A DNA stretch of 64,000 nt from Durusdinium trenchii (GCA_963970005.1 CAXAMN010025728.1:548091-612090); one strand, 5' to 3'; positions 20,256 to 32,655 are shown, numbered from the stretch's first letter. Made by a program: numbers and translations. The notes: generated by a model from the letters alone, not told the origin.

Positions 20256-23200
20256 TACAACATAGGAGCTTATCAAGCCTTTCCAGCACAGCTCACTTGT
20301 TACCTCCAGTGCCCCCACCAGAGGAAGGGCTGTGAGGCGCGTTCAGACTCGTTCGCAAGTTGGCGAGGTTAACCGTAGTGGTCGGCACTTGCACTAACTT
20401 ATTGTGAGGAGCAGCTTTATTCGACAAAGTATATTTAATTTATGTATATATGACAGTTCAGAACAATACTGCGTTGCTAAATAGTGTTGCTGCTTTGGGG
20501 CTGGTTGTGTTTGTGCGGATGCTGACACTGATTGCAGGATATCGCAGGCGTCGAAGGTGATGTTTAGGAGGTGCATCAGAGAATGTTTGTGACACTGCTG
20601 TTGCAAGAAGTGATGCGAGGAGAATCGTAAACGCGTATGCCTTGCCAGACACGAGATGGCGCAAGACGCGCCAAGAAAAGGCGTGTATAAGAGGACTTCA
20701 AATTGTTGCTTTTTCCAATTATTGATAATCCAGTGCAACATTGTTACCACGCACGGTTCCTTCTTGCATAAATATTTTTTTCACCATGGAGATTGTAGTG
20801 GGGGTTAGGTGATGATTGAGACCAAGTTGTCCCGGGGCTGGTTGTGGGTTTGCATTGGGGGGGTTTAACATGGCTAATTTGCAAAGTCTCAGAATACTGT
20901 CTGAGGCTAGGCGAATGATATAAGGCTTGTTTGCAGGCTGGTTATCACCGAGGGACTGCGTATGAGTATTCAGTATTACTGAAGGAAGGTGCCAACCTTC
21001 CATGATTCCTTTTCTTTACAACAAATGATATCGCGGTGCTTCAATTCAGACTTGGGAAGACCAGAATTCAATTTCATCAGCAGTGTCAGAAGGATAGCTT
21101 TGCCACAGGAATCAGAAGGATAAGGATAGCTTTGCCACAGGAATGGAGACACACATACCAATACTATTATATAGCAGTTTATATATAAATACATATCCCC
21201 TGCAAGTAGTTTGGGGGCGTAGGAAATTGTCAGCATTCGCTCATCACTATACACTCTCCTTTGAATGGGCAAACATTTGCATACACATGCGTGCACACCT
21301 ACCTATTTCTGTACGGATCGCAAGTCTGAGGCACCGCCCAGCTGGAAAGGGCATTGATGCAGGCCCAAGCGACAAGACATCAGTTGTGACCAATAGTACT
21401 GTGTTTCCACGCGTCCGGCGGAAGCTCATGGCCTCGTTCTCACATACCTTTTTACCGCATCTTCCCTTACTGTATTGTTGTGGATGGGATGCTTCCTAAT
21501 TCAGACCAGAATGGAGTCAAAGTCGGATGCTTGATTTATGATGATTCGGTGGAAGAAGAGCGAGTGAGTTGACAACATACAAGGGGACAACGATTGTGTG
21601 TATGAGCACTGTATTCACCAACTTGTGCTTGGGTTTCTCTCTCCTTCCCCTTGCTGGTCGCTGGGAAAACCTTTGCGACCAACCTTGCCAACGAGCCCCT
21701 TCTCGAAGTCCACTATGCACTCTGCCTTTACGCTGCGCGCCTGATCGCCGGGCACACTTGCGCACTACTTTTGGAAACGACTGCGGCCAAGCAAGCGCAG
21801 AGACTCAACCAGTTTGCTGTTGCATCAGGCCGCCTTGCCACACGCTTTTCCGGCGGTTTCCATCAAGTGCCACCAGTCGGCACTTCTTGTTTGATCAACG
21901 CCCCGAAAGCTTTCCGTCATGGCGTTTGCCCTCATGATCCAACGGTCATGCGTTCTCAGATTGATATGCTATATTGGCGCTGGCTTGTGGCAAAGCTTTG
22001 GAGCCATTCTTGTTCTGAACCCTCCAACAACTTCTCGATGAGTTGCTTCCGACAAAGGTCCCCCCGATGAATCCTAGCAATCTTGTTCCATCGGGCCCAA
22101 ATGACCAGCGGCTCTTGGTGCCCAAGTTCCAGCCCCAGTATTGCCCATGTAGTCGCATTGCGCCATTCCATCTGGACAGTTGGCGTTTGTATGTTCTAAT
22201 ATATTATATAAACAGATTGCATCACCAAGAAAACATGTACCACTTCACCACCGGTCAATTGTTCAATTGCTGTGGACGGGTGCGGATGCCTGCGAATGGC
22301 TGGGGTGCTGCTCACCTGGCACCCCTTTGCAGTTTGGCCTAATGCCTCAGGATTGCTCACTTCATGAGGGGCCAACCAGGTTTATGTTTTGCGTCTCCAC
22401 CAGATACCAGCTGTTGGTTTGGTTTGGTACGCAATGCAGTGCGTGTTCTGGACTGTATGAGTGTTCCAGCGCGATGCGCAGTGTTGTGTTAGCAGTAACA
22501 CGTCCCCACGTCCATGCTCTGTGTGTGGTGTCCCACACAATTTGGTATCCCTACAATGCACCAAAGCAGCTTTGCACCCTGTGGCGCGACAAACAAGTAA
22601 CATGGTCCAGTGCCCGTCAAACTGTGGGTGGTTATGAAATGTGTTGAGTGCTTAATTTTGTGTGCGAGCAGGGTTTGGGTGACGAGCCAGACATGCCTGG
22701 CTGTATTGCTAGCCACAAGCAGGTCTTGACTGAAATATTGAACAACTGTCACCCGGCCGAATCCTGCACCTCCGAAGACGAAGCAATTCAACATTTTAAT
22801 ATTAATATGTAAATATATATATATATACATGTGTGTGTTCTTCAATATCACAATGTGCACCTTGATGGAAAAATCCCTCTTGTGGAGTTGCAACACATAG
22901 GACCTTAGGAGTGCGAATGGATTTTGGCAGGCTGGTAGAGGCACGTCGCGGCCTTGTGTCACAGCCTGTGGCCCAGAGTGCTGTTTGTCAAACCTTCCCA
23001 ACTCAACGTCTCCTGCAGCCACTGCAGGCTCACAATAGCTCCTTGGACTGTGCATTCACAAGAGAACTTGTTCTTTTCTTGTGTGTGTGTGTGTGCGCGT
23101 TTTTGCATGGAGGGGCATGAGGAAGAGAGCCGCATGTTATAAGATATTATTTATGATTTGTTGTTGTTGCTGCTGGAAGTGACCAAGGAAGTAAAATTGC

Positions 23201-23490
23201 ATGTTTTGAGGTTCAAAGTTGGGGAGTCGATTAAAGTTGCCCCTCAAGACTTTTCATGGTTTAAAGGTATTTGGAAGCTACTGCCTACTGCTTGCCAAAT
23301 TCGAAGATCCCCAAAGTTGTTGTTTGAGGCTTGTGCGGGCAAATAAGGTTGTGCAAAAGTTTAGTTTTTGAGGGGTTGGCTGAAAAAGACAGTTTGTTTG
23401 GCACTTGGACAAGATCATCAATCTCCATGCTAGGGAGCAGCCTTGGATCTAAGGCTTTTTACAACATTACAAAATGCATCCACATGCTTA
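20256..23490. other. no gene recognised; one small tandem duplication
   Basis: The 139-codon ORF at 21651-22070 and others lack recognisable motifs. At 21086-21146 GATAGCTTTGCCACAGGAAT is tandemly repeated. AT microsatellite occurs at 22815-22830 and TG microsatellite at 23081-23096. Confidence 0.4.
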
Positions 23491-23840
23491 TCAAGCAACA
23501 TGCTAGACTGGTTTTACTTGATTCAGCTCCAGCGTTTTGGCAGGTTCTACACAGTGACCCAGAGTAAGTGTGGCGTTTATGATGTTTCCACAAGCCAGTT
23601 GAGTTTGTAATGAATGCTGCTGAATGCGATTGTCTCCTAACAGCCGAAGCAAGGTGCTGGGCGAGTTGGTCCATCCTGATCCAAGGTGGGCGTTGGGCTA
23701 CACCTAACCTGATTTGCGAATTGTGTTTGTAGGCTTACAGAATCTTGGCAGATTCCCGCAAGGCAGTGGCTTGGTGTGAGGGTGCGTTTGCAAAAATTTT
23801 CAAGCACGGAGGATCTCCTGAATTGAGAATCCTTCGAAAG
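23430..23840 (+). CDS. candidate exon trio of an unknown protein-coding gene
   Basis: Three short coding segments stay in one frame if two introns are removed. The first, in the frame ending VLLDSAPAFWQVLHSDP, runs to about 23562 before GTAAGT. The second, reading RSKVLGELVHPDP, lies between CTCCTAACAG (ending 23642) and GTGGGC (about 23685). The third, reading ILADSRKAVAWCEGAFAKIF and ending RILRK at 23840, starts after a TTACAG at about 23740 and ends at a textbook GTGAGT donor. The product is not recognised. The start and downstream exons were not found. The agreement of frame with three splice-like borders is the only support, and chance is possible. Confidence 0.35.
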
Positions 23841-24780
23841 GTGAGTCCAGGTGAAGGCCTGGCAACTGGAATAGTGTTTTTTTGTGGCATAGTGTGCTTC
23901 AATGCCTTAGCATGTAGCATCCTCAAAGCTTATGACTGCCATCCCTTGCCATCCATGAGTTTTTGCAACCTTGAAATCAAGGCACCATGAGTGTTGGTTC
24001 GTGCTGTGGCTGACAGTCATGCATTCAATAAAAGTTCGTCCAACACGGCCAGAAAATTTGTGTTGGTCTTCGATGGATTTGCATTCTTGATTGAAGCATA
24101 CTGACACAAAAGGGTCCAGCTACGCGGTTCACCGGTGAACTTCCGAAACAAATTGTTGCAGTACAACAGTTCTCGCATCAACACGCTTGACAAGTGCATA
24201 GGAACCATTGCGAATCGATGTTTGTCTCAAGTTGCTTGAACAATTTGAACACCGATAGCACCACATTCAGAATATAATTCGGATATCTTTTGGATTCTAG
24301 AAATGACAAGCACAATCATGCACAATCTTAGAGTTGAACGAAAATTGTCAGGACCAGCGCAAAAACTTGCCAGGGTGCTGCGTGCTATGTTCAGTTTCTG
24401 CAGGGTCAATCAAGGCAGCAACTGTTTGGCACCGATCATAAATGATATCGTTTGTAGAGACACTCTTACACTAAAAACTGCAATGCAATACAAGAATGTG
24501 CTAATCATGCTAATCTGAATGCGACCAGGGAAGGGTCAGACTGATGGCCGCGAAAGGACCCGTTTGGACTTGCCAACCGCTTCTCTACAAGTTGTAGAAG
24601 GCTGTAGAATCTGTGCAGTTGCTAGCATTTGCCAGCTGTTGAGGCCGTTTGCACGGGTTGTTGTGTTCCTTTGCACGTGCTACTATACCTTGTCTCCTAT
24701 CATATTGTGCTACAGTAAAATGTGTCGGCAATACAAAATACTGTATACGCTGCTGCGTCCCCGTAAGTAAAGGAGAACCC
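23841..24780. other. no gene recognised
   Basis: The segment follows the putative GTGAGT donor at 23841 and could be intron. Short ORFs on both strands have no supported product. Confidence 0.3.
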
Positions 24781-26600
24781 CCTTTTACCTTTTTCCCCCG
24801 CAGCTCCGGCTCAATCTTGATGTCTACGTGGTGCCACCTGGCGTCTTGTGACTGCAAGGTGTGCACCACATTGAGGCGGCTCATCCGTCACATTGCGGTG
24901 TACTGGGACATCTCTGGGTACCTGGACTTTGTGTCGGTGAGCCTCAGAGCCGTGGTGGGCGAGATCAGCGATTGATCCCTCCACTGGCCTGCTCGGAGAA
25001 GGTGCGAACGGGAGGCACAAGAGCCAAGAGGAGACGAGGACGTAAGCGAGATAGCGCAAGAAGGATCCTCCACCTCGTAAGCGGAGGGGACGGGGACGCG
25101 GTTGGTCCCAAGGTCCAGGCCCTCCTTGAGGAGCAGATCAAGGTTGGGAGGCAGCACAACTTCCAGGAGAGTACTTGGCCTTCAAGAAGCAGCACTGACC
25201 AGGGGGTGAATGGCCCTTAATACAGAGGCCGGCAGCGGGTGTTGACGTGAGAAGGGGTAGACGGGTGGTGAAGCAGCAGAGGACGTTGCCACGGGAGCCT
25301 TGGTTGGGGCAGAAGTTGTTTGGGATAGGCCTATGGAGCTGGCTGCTGAATTGGTTGGACTGGCCATTACTCAGTGGAACCTCGGACGAGCGACGAGCAG
25401 CTTCTCAAATGGCTGACCGCAGAGGACGATCGGGTCGTGCGAGGTCACCTTTGCCCCGAAGGATGCAGCAACAGTCCACAGACCGACGATTTGGTGCACA
25501 TCAAGAACCTGCGGCGTTTGGACTTCGAGACACCGGGTTGCGCCCGCAATTTGAAGGACGCAGCAGAGGCCAAGGTGCTCCAGAAGCGCAGAGGAGTCCG
25601 ACCACAGGGCCAAGGAGGTGAAGAGGTGAAAGGCAAGGGAGTTGGAAGTTGGAACCTGCCGGGCGATCTCGGATCAGTTCACAGTTCCAGCAGCAGCGAA
25701 TCAAGCAAGGAGAAGAAAAATAAAAAGATTATACAAGCATAGACCCCAAACAGCTTCAAAACGATTGGCTTAGACCAACATTAGTCAACAATCGATTTCT
25801 TGGTACGCCCTACTTTCACACCAAGAGCAAACTGCTTCATCAATGAATTTTTGTCGGCGCTATTTGTTCGGCCACACTCCTCTCCAGTAAGCCGGGCCAC
25901 AGAGACCAGCCGCAGAGTCCACAAGGCGCGGCCAAGACAAGGACCAGAGCACCTGCTCTCTCTCGCTCTTTAAGTTTATCTTTCTCCGTCTTTCTCTCTG
26001 TAGAGCGCGCTGTGAGCGCGGCTTTCTGGAGCGTATGTCAGGGCGCGCCACAGAGCCCAGCCACACTGCCCAGCCACAGAGTTGACAAAATTCAGGGTCC
26101 GGCCAAGAGGAGGACAAAAGGAGGACTGGGCCTGGACACAGAGCCCAGCCACAGAGCCAGAGTTCAGGGGCGCGGCTTTCTAAGATAGAATCCAACAGTA
26201 AACTGTTCTGTTTGGGTAAAAAAGAGAAGGACAACAAAAAGAGGAAGGGCAAAGGTTGGAAGGTTTCAGGAAAGAAGGAGCTGAAACAGCTATTCCAATA
26301 CGCAGGCCTCGATCCAGAGGTTCGCATCAGGAGGAGCGTGATGAGGAAGGCCGCAGAAAAGCGTGATCTTCGCTGTGACCCTCTAGTGGGTTTCTACGCA
26401 CGGGAGAGCTTTTGGGACTGCGTTCGTGTGATGTCAGCATCCATACTGGGCAAGGGCCAGCCGCCATTAGGCGTTGGACGCAGGTTCAACGCGCCAATCT
26501 CATCAGCTTTCCATCGTAAAGCCTGTCATGTTTGTGCATTTTTTGCGCGCCACCGCACGCCACCGCACTGCGCAGCTCGCCCAACCTGAGCAACAACGGA
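24781..26600 (+). pseudogene. degenerate lysine/serine-rich coding remnant
   Basis: Fragments in changing frames look coding. One reads AKRRRGRKRDSARRILHLVSG then KVQALLEEQIKVGRQHNFQE (about 25015-25170). Another reads DEQLLKWLTAEDDRVVRGHL (about 25389-25448), then NLRRLDFETPGCARNLKDAA, then a lysine-rich stretch ending in SSSSSESSKEKKNKK (to about 25735). A third reads KKEKDNKKRKGKGWKVSGKK and LFQYAGLDPEVRIRRSVMRK (about 26221-26350). Arg/Lys-rich and poly-Ser stretches of this type are frequent in dinoflagellate hypothetical and gag-like proteins. No domain is identified. Stops and frame changes between the pieces indicate decay, or introns that I cannot place. Confidence 0.35.
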
Positions 26601-26694
26601 TTTGGTCGCCAAACCTGCTACAAATGGATCACATCAACCCTTTTTCCCCAAACAGGTTTACCTGTGAGGGGTTCTTACTCTTTTAAAGGGGTGC

Positions 26695-27475
26695 ATGCTC
26701 GGGCCGGATGATTTTGAGTTTGTCTCCGGGCTTGTGTTCCTGGCCGCGTGATTTCACCCTTGTCTCCCACTTGTCTCCCAGTAAGCTCTGGATGCTCTCA
26801 GTGCTCTGGCCGCATGATTTTATACTTGTCTCCCATTTGTCTTCCCAGTTGTCTCCCAGTAAGCTCTCGATGCTCTCAGTGCTCTGGCCGCATGATTTCA
26901 GGCTTGCCCCATTTGTCTCCCACTTGTCTCCCAGTAAGCTCTGGATGCTCTGAGTGCTTGGCCGCATGATTTCACACTCGTCTCCCATTTGTCTCCCACT
27001 TGTCTCCGAGTAAGCTTTGGATGCTCTGAGTGCTCTGGCCGCGTGATTTCACACTTGTCTCCCACTGGTCTCCCAGTAAGCTCTTGTCTCCCAGTAAGCT
27101 CTGGATGCTCTGAGTGCTCTGGCCGCACTTGTCTCCCAGTAAGCTCTGGATGCTCTGAGTGCTCTGGCCGCATGATTTTATACTTGTGTCCCATTTGTCT
27201 CCCCACTTGTCTCCCAATAAGCTCTGGATGCTCTGAGTGCGCTGGCCGCATGATTTTATACTTGTCTCCCATTTGTCTCCCACTTGTCTCCCAGTAAGCT
27301 CTGGATGCTCTCAGTGCTCTGGTGCTCTATAGTGCTCTGGCCGCATGATTTCACACTTGTCTGCCATTTGTCTCCCATTTGTTTCCCACTTGTCTCCCAG
27401 TAAGCTCTGGATGCTCTGAGTGCTCTGGCCGCATGATTTCACCCTTGTCCCCCACTTGTCTCTGGCTGGATGCTG
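26695..27475. repeat. satellite G, about 76-base unit, roughly ten copies
   Basis: The unit is GGCCGCATGATTT-ACACTTGTCTCCCA-TTTGTCTCCCA-AGTAAGCTCTGGATGCTCTG-AGTGCTCT. GGCCGC starts at about 26808, 26886, 26960 and 27037, a period of 74-78 bases. Internal TTGTCTCCCA duplications vary in number. ORFs on both strands are repeat products. Confidence 0.92.
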
Positions 27476-27819
27476 GGCCGATTAATTTTTTGATGCGCGC
27501 AAGGTGGTTGCTCTGTTGTATTTCTGGTGTTTCGAGTTTGAAAGCTGCATTGGCTGCACTGGGCCGTCGATGAGTTTGCCGGCTCAGATCATGAATGACG
27601 CATGGTTTAGTGTTGCAGCTTGCCAAACGGACAGCTCGCCATCTTGCGACATGTTATCAGACAAGCTTTGTTATTGATTGCTTCTCGCGAGTGTTGCAAC
27701 ATGCGGAAAGCGCGAAAAGCTCCATCTCAATGGCTGCCCGTCTGGAAGTGCCAGTTTCAGAAGGAGAATCCTAAGAAGGCAGGCCATCATGAGAGCTTGG
27801 TTTTCGATCCAACAACATG

Positions 27820-27975
27820 GGTATATATATATATACTTTTTAATGTATGTATGTATGTATGCATGTATGTATGTATGTATGTATGTATGTATATTTGTAG
27901 CATATGCAGATGTATGTTTACATATATATATAAATGGTATGTAAAATGCGGTCTATATATATATACATATGTATG
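27820..27975. repeat. (TA)n and (ATGT)n microsatellites
   Basis: TATA runs at about 27821-27833, ATGT tetranucleotide repeats at 27844-27892, and further TATA at 27922-27970. The segment 27476-27819 shows nothing. Confidence 0.9.
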
Positions 27976-28062
27976 TTTTTAGGTCTTTGAGTATGCAAGT
28001 ATGTTCCGTGTCATGGCAAGCGGCAGGCACATTCTCTTGCTTGGCACCGCTTTACAAGTTAT

Positions 28063-28269
28063 GCTGCGGCTGTGACTATTGGAGAAGCTTTTTGCGGCGG
28101 AGCCAATCACAGGGGCTTGGATTTTGCTTATCAACGAGGCTATATGACGTGTCCTGAAGCAGATGAGCAGATTAAAGCTGATTTGGAGGAGCAGGTTGGG
28201 GTTGCTGGGAGGGAGGCTTTGATCTATGGATTGATTTTTGTTATGGCTGCTATGTTTTTGTACTTTTGA
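28063..28269 (+). CDS. candidate terminal exon with a hydrophobic C-terminal helix
   Basis: One frame reads VTIGEAFCGGANHRGLDFAY (28072-28131), a Glu/Asp-rich middle, and ends ALIYGLIFVMAAMFLYF before a stop at 28267-28269. The last 17 residues could span a membrane. An alternative frame is open over the first half, so the assignment is uncertain. No family is recognised. Confidence 0.3.
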   Translation, partial: AAAVTIGEAFCGGANHRGLDFAYQRGYMTCPEADEQIKADLEEQVGVAGREALIYGLIFVMAAMFLYF

Positions 28270-28461
28270 GCTTTGCAAGTGGCGCTATTCGGTGAGCGCC
28301 TTGGAGGAAAGTCTTGTTGAAGCTCACGTGCCTGAAGTTCCAGATCACGACGAAAAACCGGCAGAGAAGGCATTGTTGCTTTAGTGGTGTGCCATTCAAT
28401 TAAAGCTTTGCTTTGCTTTGAGATATGAATGAACATGTAAGCAAGCGTGTTCTTTTGCCAG

Positions 28462-28612
28462 GATTTGGTGGCAATTCATGTGAATGAGGATGATTTGCCG
28501 GCTGTGGCAGTTTGTGATCGATTCTTGTTGGAGACTATGGTCAATGGAAAGACAGATGCAGTTGAGAAAAGTTTGCCGGATAACGATATCATCTTTGTTG
28601 TTAGCAAGGGCG
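28462..28612 (+). CDS. candidate internal exon, unknown product
   Basis: After TTTTGCCAG (ending 28461) the frame reads DLVAIHVNEDDLPAVAVCDR, then a Leu/Glu-rich stretch and DNDIIFVVSKG before a possible GCGTTC donor near 28608. The composition is protein-like and the acceptor is good, but the donor is weak. It may belong with the candidate exon at 28063-28269 or with 29427-29608. Confidence 0.3.
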
Positions 28613-29426
28613 TTCAGACCGATATAACAGAGCTTGGGGCTTTGTCCTGCACTTCTGCTTGCGCTGGGGGTCACTCTCAGTGATGGATGGTTGATTGTAT
28701 CGATGTCAACATTTTGGGTGCAGTCACGCGGCACGTGACATGATGAAAAGCGGAATCCATACTGTGTGACCCTTTTTGGCGCCTGGCTGCCCTGACTCTG
28801 AAGAGTCGTTGCGGCAGATGGCCTGCTGCGGGTTCATGAGGGTTGCGTGATGGTAGCCAAAAAGAAGATGTTTTTACTGACTTGCGAAAGCCAGCATGTT
28901 TGAATGCTTTTTTGCCGTTGCGGTGCTTGTCAAACACTGTTCGCAGCAGAGCAATGCCATTGCGTAACCATGTGTTCAGGATCGAGGAAGTTTGTTTGTT
29001 TTTTATTTTTTATTTTTATTTTACATATCTTTTCGGGATGCTGAAGTGAGCAGACATTAGCATTGTTTGCAAGAGTCGTGCGGTTTTTGCGTTTGCTTCA
29101 AGAATTCGATTTGTTGATCAAGGATTTCTTTTTGCCAGATTGGGTGTAAACAACACTTTCGATCTTTTAAGGGGGGGCAGGGCAGCGCAAGAAAGACATT
29201 TTCAACTGCACTGACAACATTCAAACAACATACCAGGGGAATGATCACAAGGGTTCACCGTAATGTTCTTGCGTCGCAACACGATTCCACAGGAAACGGG
29301 CGTTGTGACGAGTAAAAACTCCGTGGAAGTGCGGCTTCAAGTATGGCTATGCTGTGCCGCGAATTGATTTTGCGTTTTGATTTGCAAATGTTATTCCTTG
29401 TCACAGCCTTTGTTTTATGTTCGGAG

Positions 29427-29608
29427 TGGGTGCATGTAGACACGATCATTGCGTTGGACGTGATAGGCACGACAGCTGAACGATGTATTGCGGAAAATGC
29501 AGCGACAGCTTGTCAGTCAAAGTACGTGAAGGTTGGCCTTGCAAGTCTCGTTGAGCACTTGAAAGTTTGGTTACCGCGCCAGAATTCCCATGAATTTCAT
29601 TTTGCTTA
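29427..29608 (+). CDS. candidate terminal exon, unknown product
   Basis: The frame reads VDTIIALDVIGTTAERCIAE (29430-29489) and continues to HEFHFA with a stop at 29607-29609. The upstream pyrimidine-poor CATGTAG is only a marginal acceptor. No motif is recognised. The neighbouring 28613-29426 shows nothing else. Confidence 0.25.
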
Positions 29609-29694
29609 ATGCGCCGAGCTCGCCAAATTGCAGAATTGCAGACAGCTCTCACAAGTAATGCGCAGATAGAAGAGGCTAAAAATCAAGAAGGTTG

Positions 29695-30030
29695 CAACGG
29701 CTTGCTCTCCAACACCAGTGCTGCAACCTGCCGCAAGCGACTGCCCGCTGGAGCAAGTGACCGCACGTGACCCCACCGCAAGTGCGAGTGGCCGCAAGTG
29801 ACTGCAGCAAGTAACCGCCACTGCTCGTTGGAGCAAGTGACCGCAAGTGACGGCAGCGAGTGCAAGTGACCGTACCGCCAGTGACCACAGTAAGTGACCC
29901 CTTAAGAGACTGCTGGAGCACGTGACCGAAGTGACCGCCACCGCGTGCTGGAGCAGGTGACAGCAAGTGACCACCACTGTCCGCTGGCGCAAGTGACTGC
30001 GCGTGACCGCACCGCAAGTCGCCGCACTGC
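29695..30030. repeat. minisatellite H, unit like GCAAGTGACCGCAAGTGAC
   Basis: Irregular copies of GCAAGTGACCGC, CTGCTGGAGCAAGTGACC and CCGCAAGTG words fill about 330 bases. Confidence 0.85.
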
Positions 30031-30049
30031 ATGCGGTCACATTGGGCGC

Positions 30050-30350
30050 TAGTATTTCACGCGCGTGAGATCGTTTCATGCGCATGACATCATGTCATGC
30101 GCACGACATCATTTCATGTGCGCTTCATGATTTCATGTTCATGACATCATTTCACGGGCAGAGTATTATTTCGGCTGCTTTTAGTAAAACTACAGTATTC
30201 CCATGAGAAGTATTACTTCATGCGCATGACATCATTTCATGCGCATGACATCATGTCATGCGCACGACATCATTCCGCGTGCACCGTATCATTTCATGTG
30301 CGTGACATCATATTACGCGCGTGATAGTATTTTGTCTAATTTCATGTGCC
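30050..30350. repeat. minisatellite I, palindromic TCATGCGCATGA unit
   Basis: The unit TTTCATGCGCATGACATCA, with variants TCATGTGCGTGA and TCATGTTCATGA, repeats about ten times. The core TCATGCGCATGA is self-complementary, so each unit can form a small hairpin. Confidence 0.85.
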
Positions 30351-30594
30351 TTTGTGAGTAGGTTGGTTGCTGTGACTCTGGTAAGCCTTGTTGCTGGTCA
30401 TCGGTTGGCAGCTGTTGTTAGTTGTTGCTGGGTGATTTTGCTTGAGCTTTTTGCGCTAATCGAAAATGTCAGGCTGCGCGACTCGTAGACTTGTCACGAA
30501 AGCTAGCATGCTAGCTGAGTTCTTCTTTGCTTTAGCAATGTTGTGGTGGGAGGGGCTGCGTGCCTTAAAGATTGATATATCAAGCTAACCCCCT

Positions 30595-30612
30595 CCCCCC
30601 CCCCCCCCCCCC
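30595..30612. repeat. poly-C tract
   Basis: Eighteen consecutive C, preceded by CCCCCT. Length may be unreliable. The flanks 30351-30594 and 30613-30964 show nothing. Confidence 0.9.
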
Positions 30613-30964
30613 GCGGTTCAACTCCCAGCTGCGCCGCTTCGCTTATTGTTGTGGCGCATACCACCATTCCACTGAATGAATTGCGTGATAGCTCTGCTGG
30701 TGTTCAGACAGCGGCAAGGTGTGCATATGTTTGTGCAATTGTTTGCATCTACAATCCTTGGTCAAGGCATGTCCTACGGTGAGCACGCTCCATTTCACCT
30801 CCATGCTACGTCGTTCCTTCAGCCTCCGTCCAGGGTTGGCGTCGTTTTGCTGGTTCGAGTGGCTCATTCAATGCAGAAGTTAACAAACTGGTAGGTATAA
30901 TGACAATGAGTTGCGTGTATATTTGAGATCATTTGAGGCAGTTTATGCTTTGCTACTTGTTGCG

Positions 30965-31175
30965 GCTTGGTGCTGCTGCTGCTGCTGTTGCTGACGACGC
31001 CGCTGCTGCTGCTGCTTGCTGCTTGCTGCTTGCTGCCGGTGGCGCTGGTGCTGCTGCTGCTGCTGCGGCTTGGTGCTGCGCTGCTGCTGCGTGGTGCTGC
31101 TGGCTGGCTGCTTGGCGGTGGCTGCAGGCGGCTGCTTCTGCTGCTGCTGCTGCTGCTGGCTGCTGCTTGCTGCAT
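30965..31175. repeat. (CTG)n-rich triplet array
   Basis: Interrupted CTG/CTT/GCT triplets for about 210 bases. All three plus frames and two minus frames stay open, so the poly-Leu, poly-Ala and poly-Gln ORFs are not genes. Confidence 0.9.
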
Positions 31176-31209
31176 AGGACTTGTACTTCACCCTTACAAG
31201 TTGTTTACC

Positions 31210-31800
31210 CTATTTCTAACCTAGTGCATGCATAAGTGGGTGGTAAATTTACTCCCAAGGCTTGCTATAACCATACACAGGCTATTTCCTCAAGACACTC
31301 TATTCCTGATACCTTTTACAACCTTTTTACCAGTGCTTATCCTACACTACGGACGCCCTAGTGTATGCACAGTCCTTGTGATGCTTACCCCTCGTTCCGG
31401 CTCAAGGCATACATAAGCGGGGGGTAAATTTACCCCCCAGATTTGCCATAACCATAAGCCGGCTATTTCCTCAAGACACTCTGCTCCTAACACCTTTTAC
31501 CAGTGCTTATCCTACACTACGGACGCCCTAGTGTTTGCACAGTCCTTGTAATGCCAGAAATGCTTACTCCTCTTTCCGGCACAAGGCATACATAAGCGGG
31601 TGGTCAATTTACCCCCCAGATTTGCAATAACCATAAGCCGGCTATTTCCTCAAGACACTCTATTCCATATACCTTTTACCCGTGCTTCTCCTACACTACG
31701 GACGCCCCAGTGTATGTACAGTCCGTATGATGTCAGACACGCTTCCCCCTCAAGGCATACAAAAGCGGAGGTATTTACCCCCCAGATTTGCCGATCACGC
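31210..31800. repeat. satellite J, about 180-base unit, three and a half copies
   Basis: GGCATACATAAGCGGG(G/T)GGT recurs at about 31226, 31406, 31585 and 31755. TTTGCCATAACCATAAGCCG, GGCTATTTCCTCAAGACACT and CTACACTACGGACGCCC sit at fixed offsets. Copies are highly similar, so the array is young. Confidence 0.92.
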
Positions 31801-32655
31801 ATCTTCGTGCCTGCCAACGAGTGCACCCGGGTTGTTCCAATGTACCCTTCCCAGTCCCAGTCAGCGATGTCACATTTACATTCTTTAGTGCAAAGTATGT
31901 ACACAGCAACCTTCCTCCCAGAACATGTACTCACTACATGCTTTGCCGACTATGTGCTAGTACATCCGGTGCGATTCGGCTAGCTTTCGACCTCCTCCCC
32001 CTGGCCCCAAGTCCCCCAGATAGCGACAGCTATGGGGTTCTTACTTCAAATAAGAATGACCTATGGCAAACACAGGTCAATGCAGTACATGGCTAAGCCA
32101 AAGAAGGCAACTGCGTAGGAAGGAAAAAGCCAAGCGCAGTGTCCGTGCTCTGAGGAAATCTTCATTTTGATTGGGTCTGCGCATTCGTGTTTACAAGGGG
32201 GGCAACATATGTCACAACCTGGATCCATAAATTTCATGTTTTAGCCCTTGTACGGCGTCCCATTGTAAAGTCAATGAAAAACAGAATTTTGATGCTTCCC
32301 TTTGAATCTTGTATGTGCGTCTACATGGTGGACTACAGTTTTCTTCCTCTAGGAAATACTGCTGGCAAAATTTTGTTCGGAGATCTCATTTTTGAACATT
32401 GCTCTGTTTGGGGTCTACGCTGGTATAATTGGACACACAACTCGCAAAACCTCACCAAACTCATCGTTTTCTCGCGTCTTTGCACTTTCGCGCAAGTTTT
32501 CCTGCGCGTTCTGCTTTTCCCTTCTGTTTGCCCACCGGACGGCGTTTTTCCAAGGAACTCTTGAACTTCAGCACGGAGAGCGCGTTGTGGCCTGCGTTCC
32601 AAGCTTTTGTGGCTAGGTTTTTCCGAAAGCATTGCGAAGGGTTCTTCCGGAAAAT
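31801..32655. other. no gene recognised
   Basis: ORFs up to 125 codons on both strands lack motifs. No repeat is visible. Confidence 0.4.

Noticed and set aside
26695..27475. CRISPR-like array (short repeats with variable spacers)
   Set aside because: The whole 76-base unit is conserved and there are no unique spacers; the context is eukaryotic.
30600..30640. Possible tRNA T-arm (GCGGTTCAACTCCCAGCTGC)
   Set aside because: No acceptor, D or anticodon arms at the right distances; the poly-C tract precedes it.
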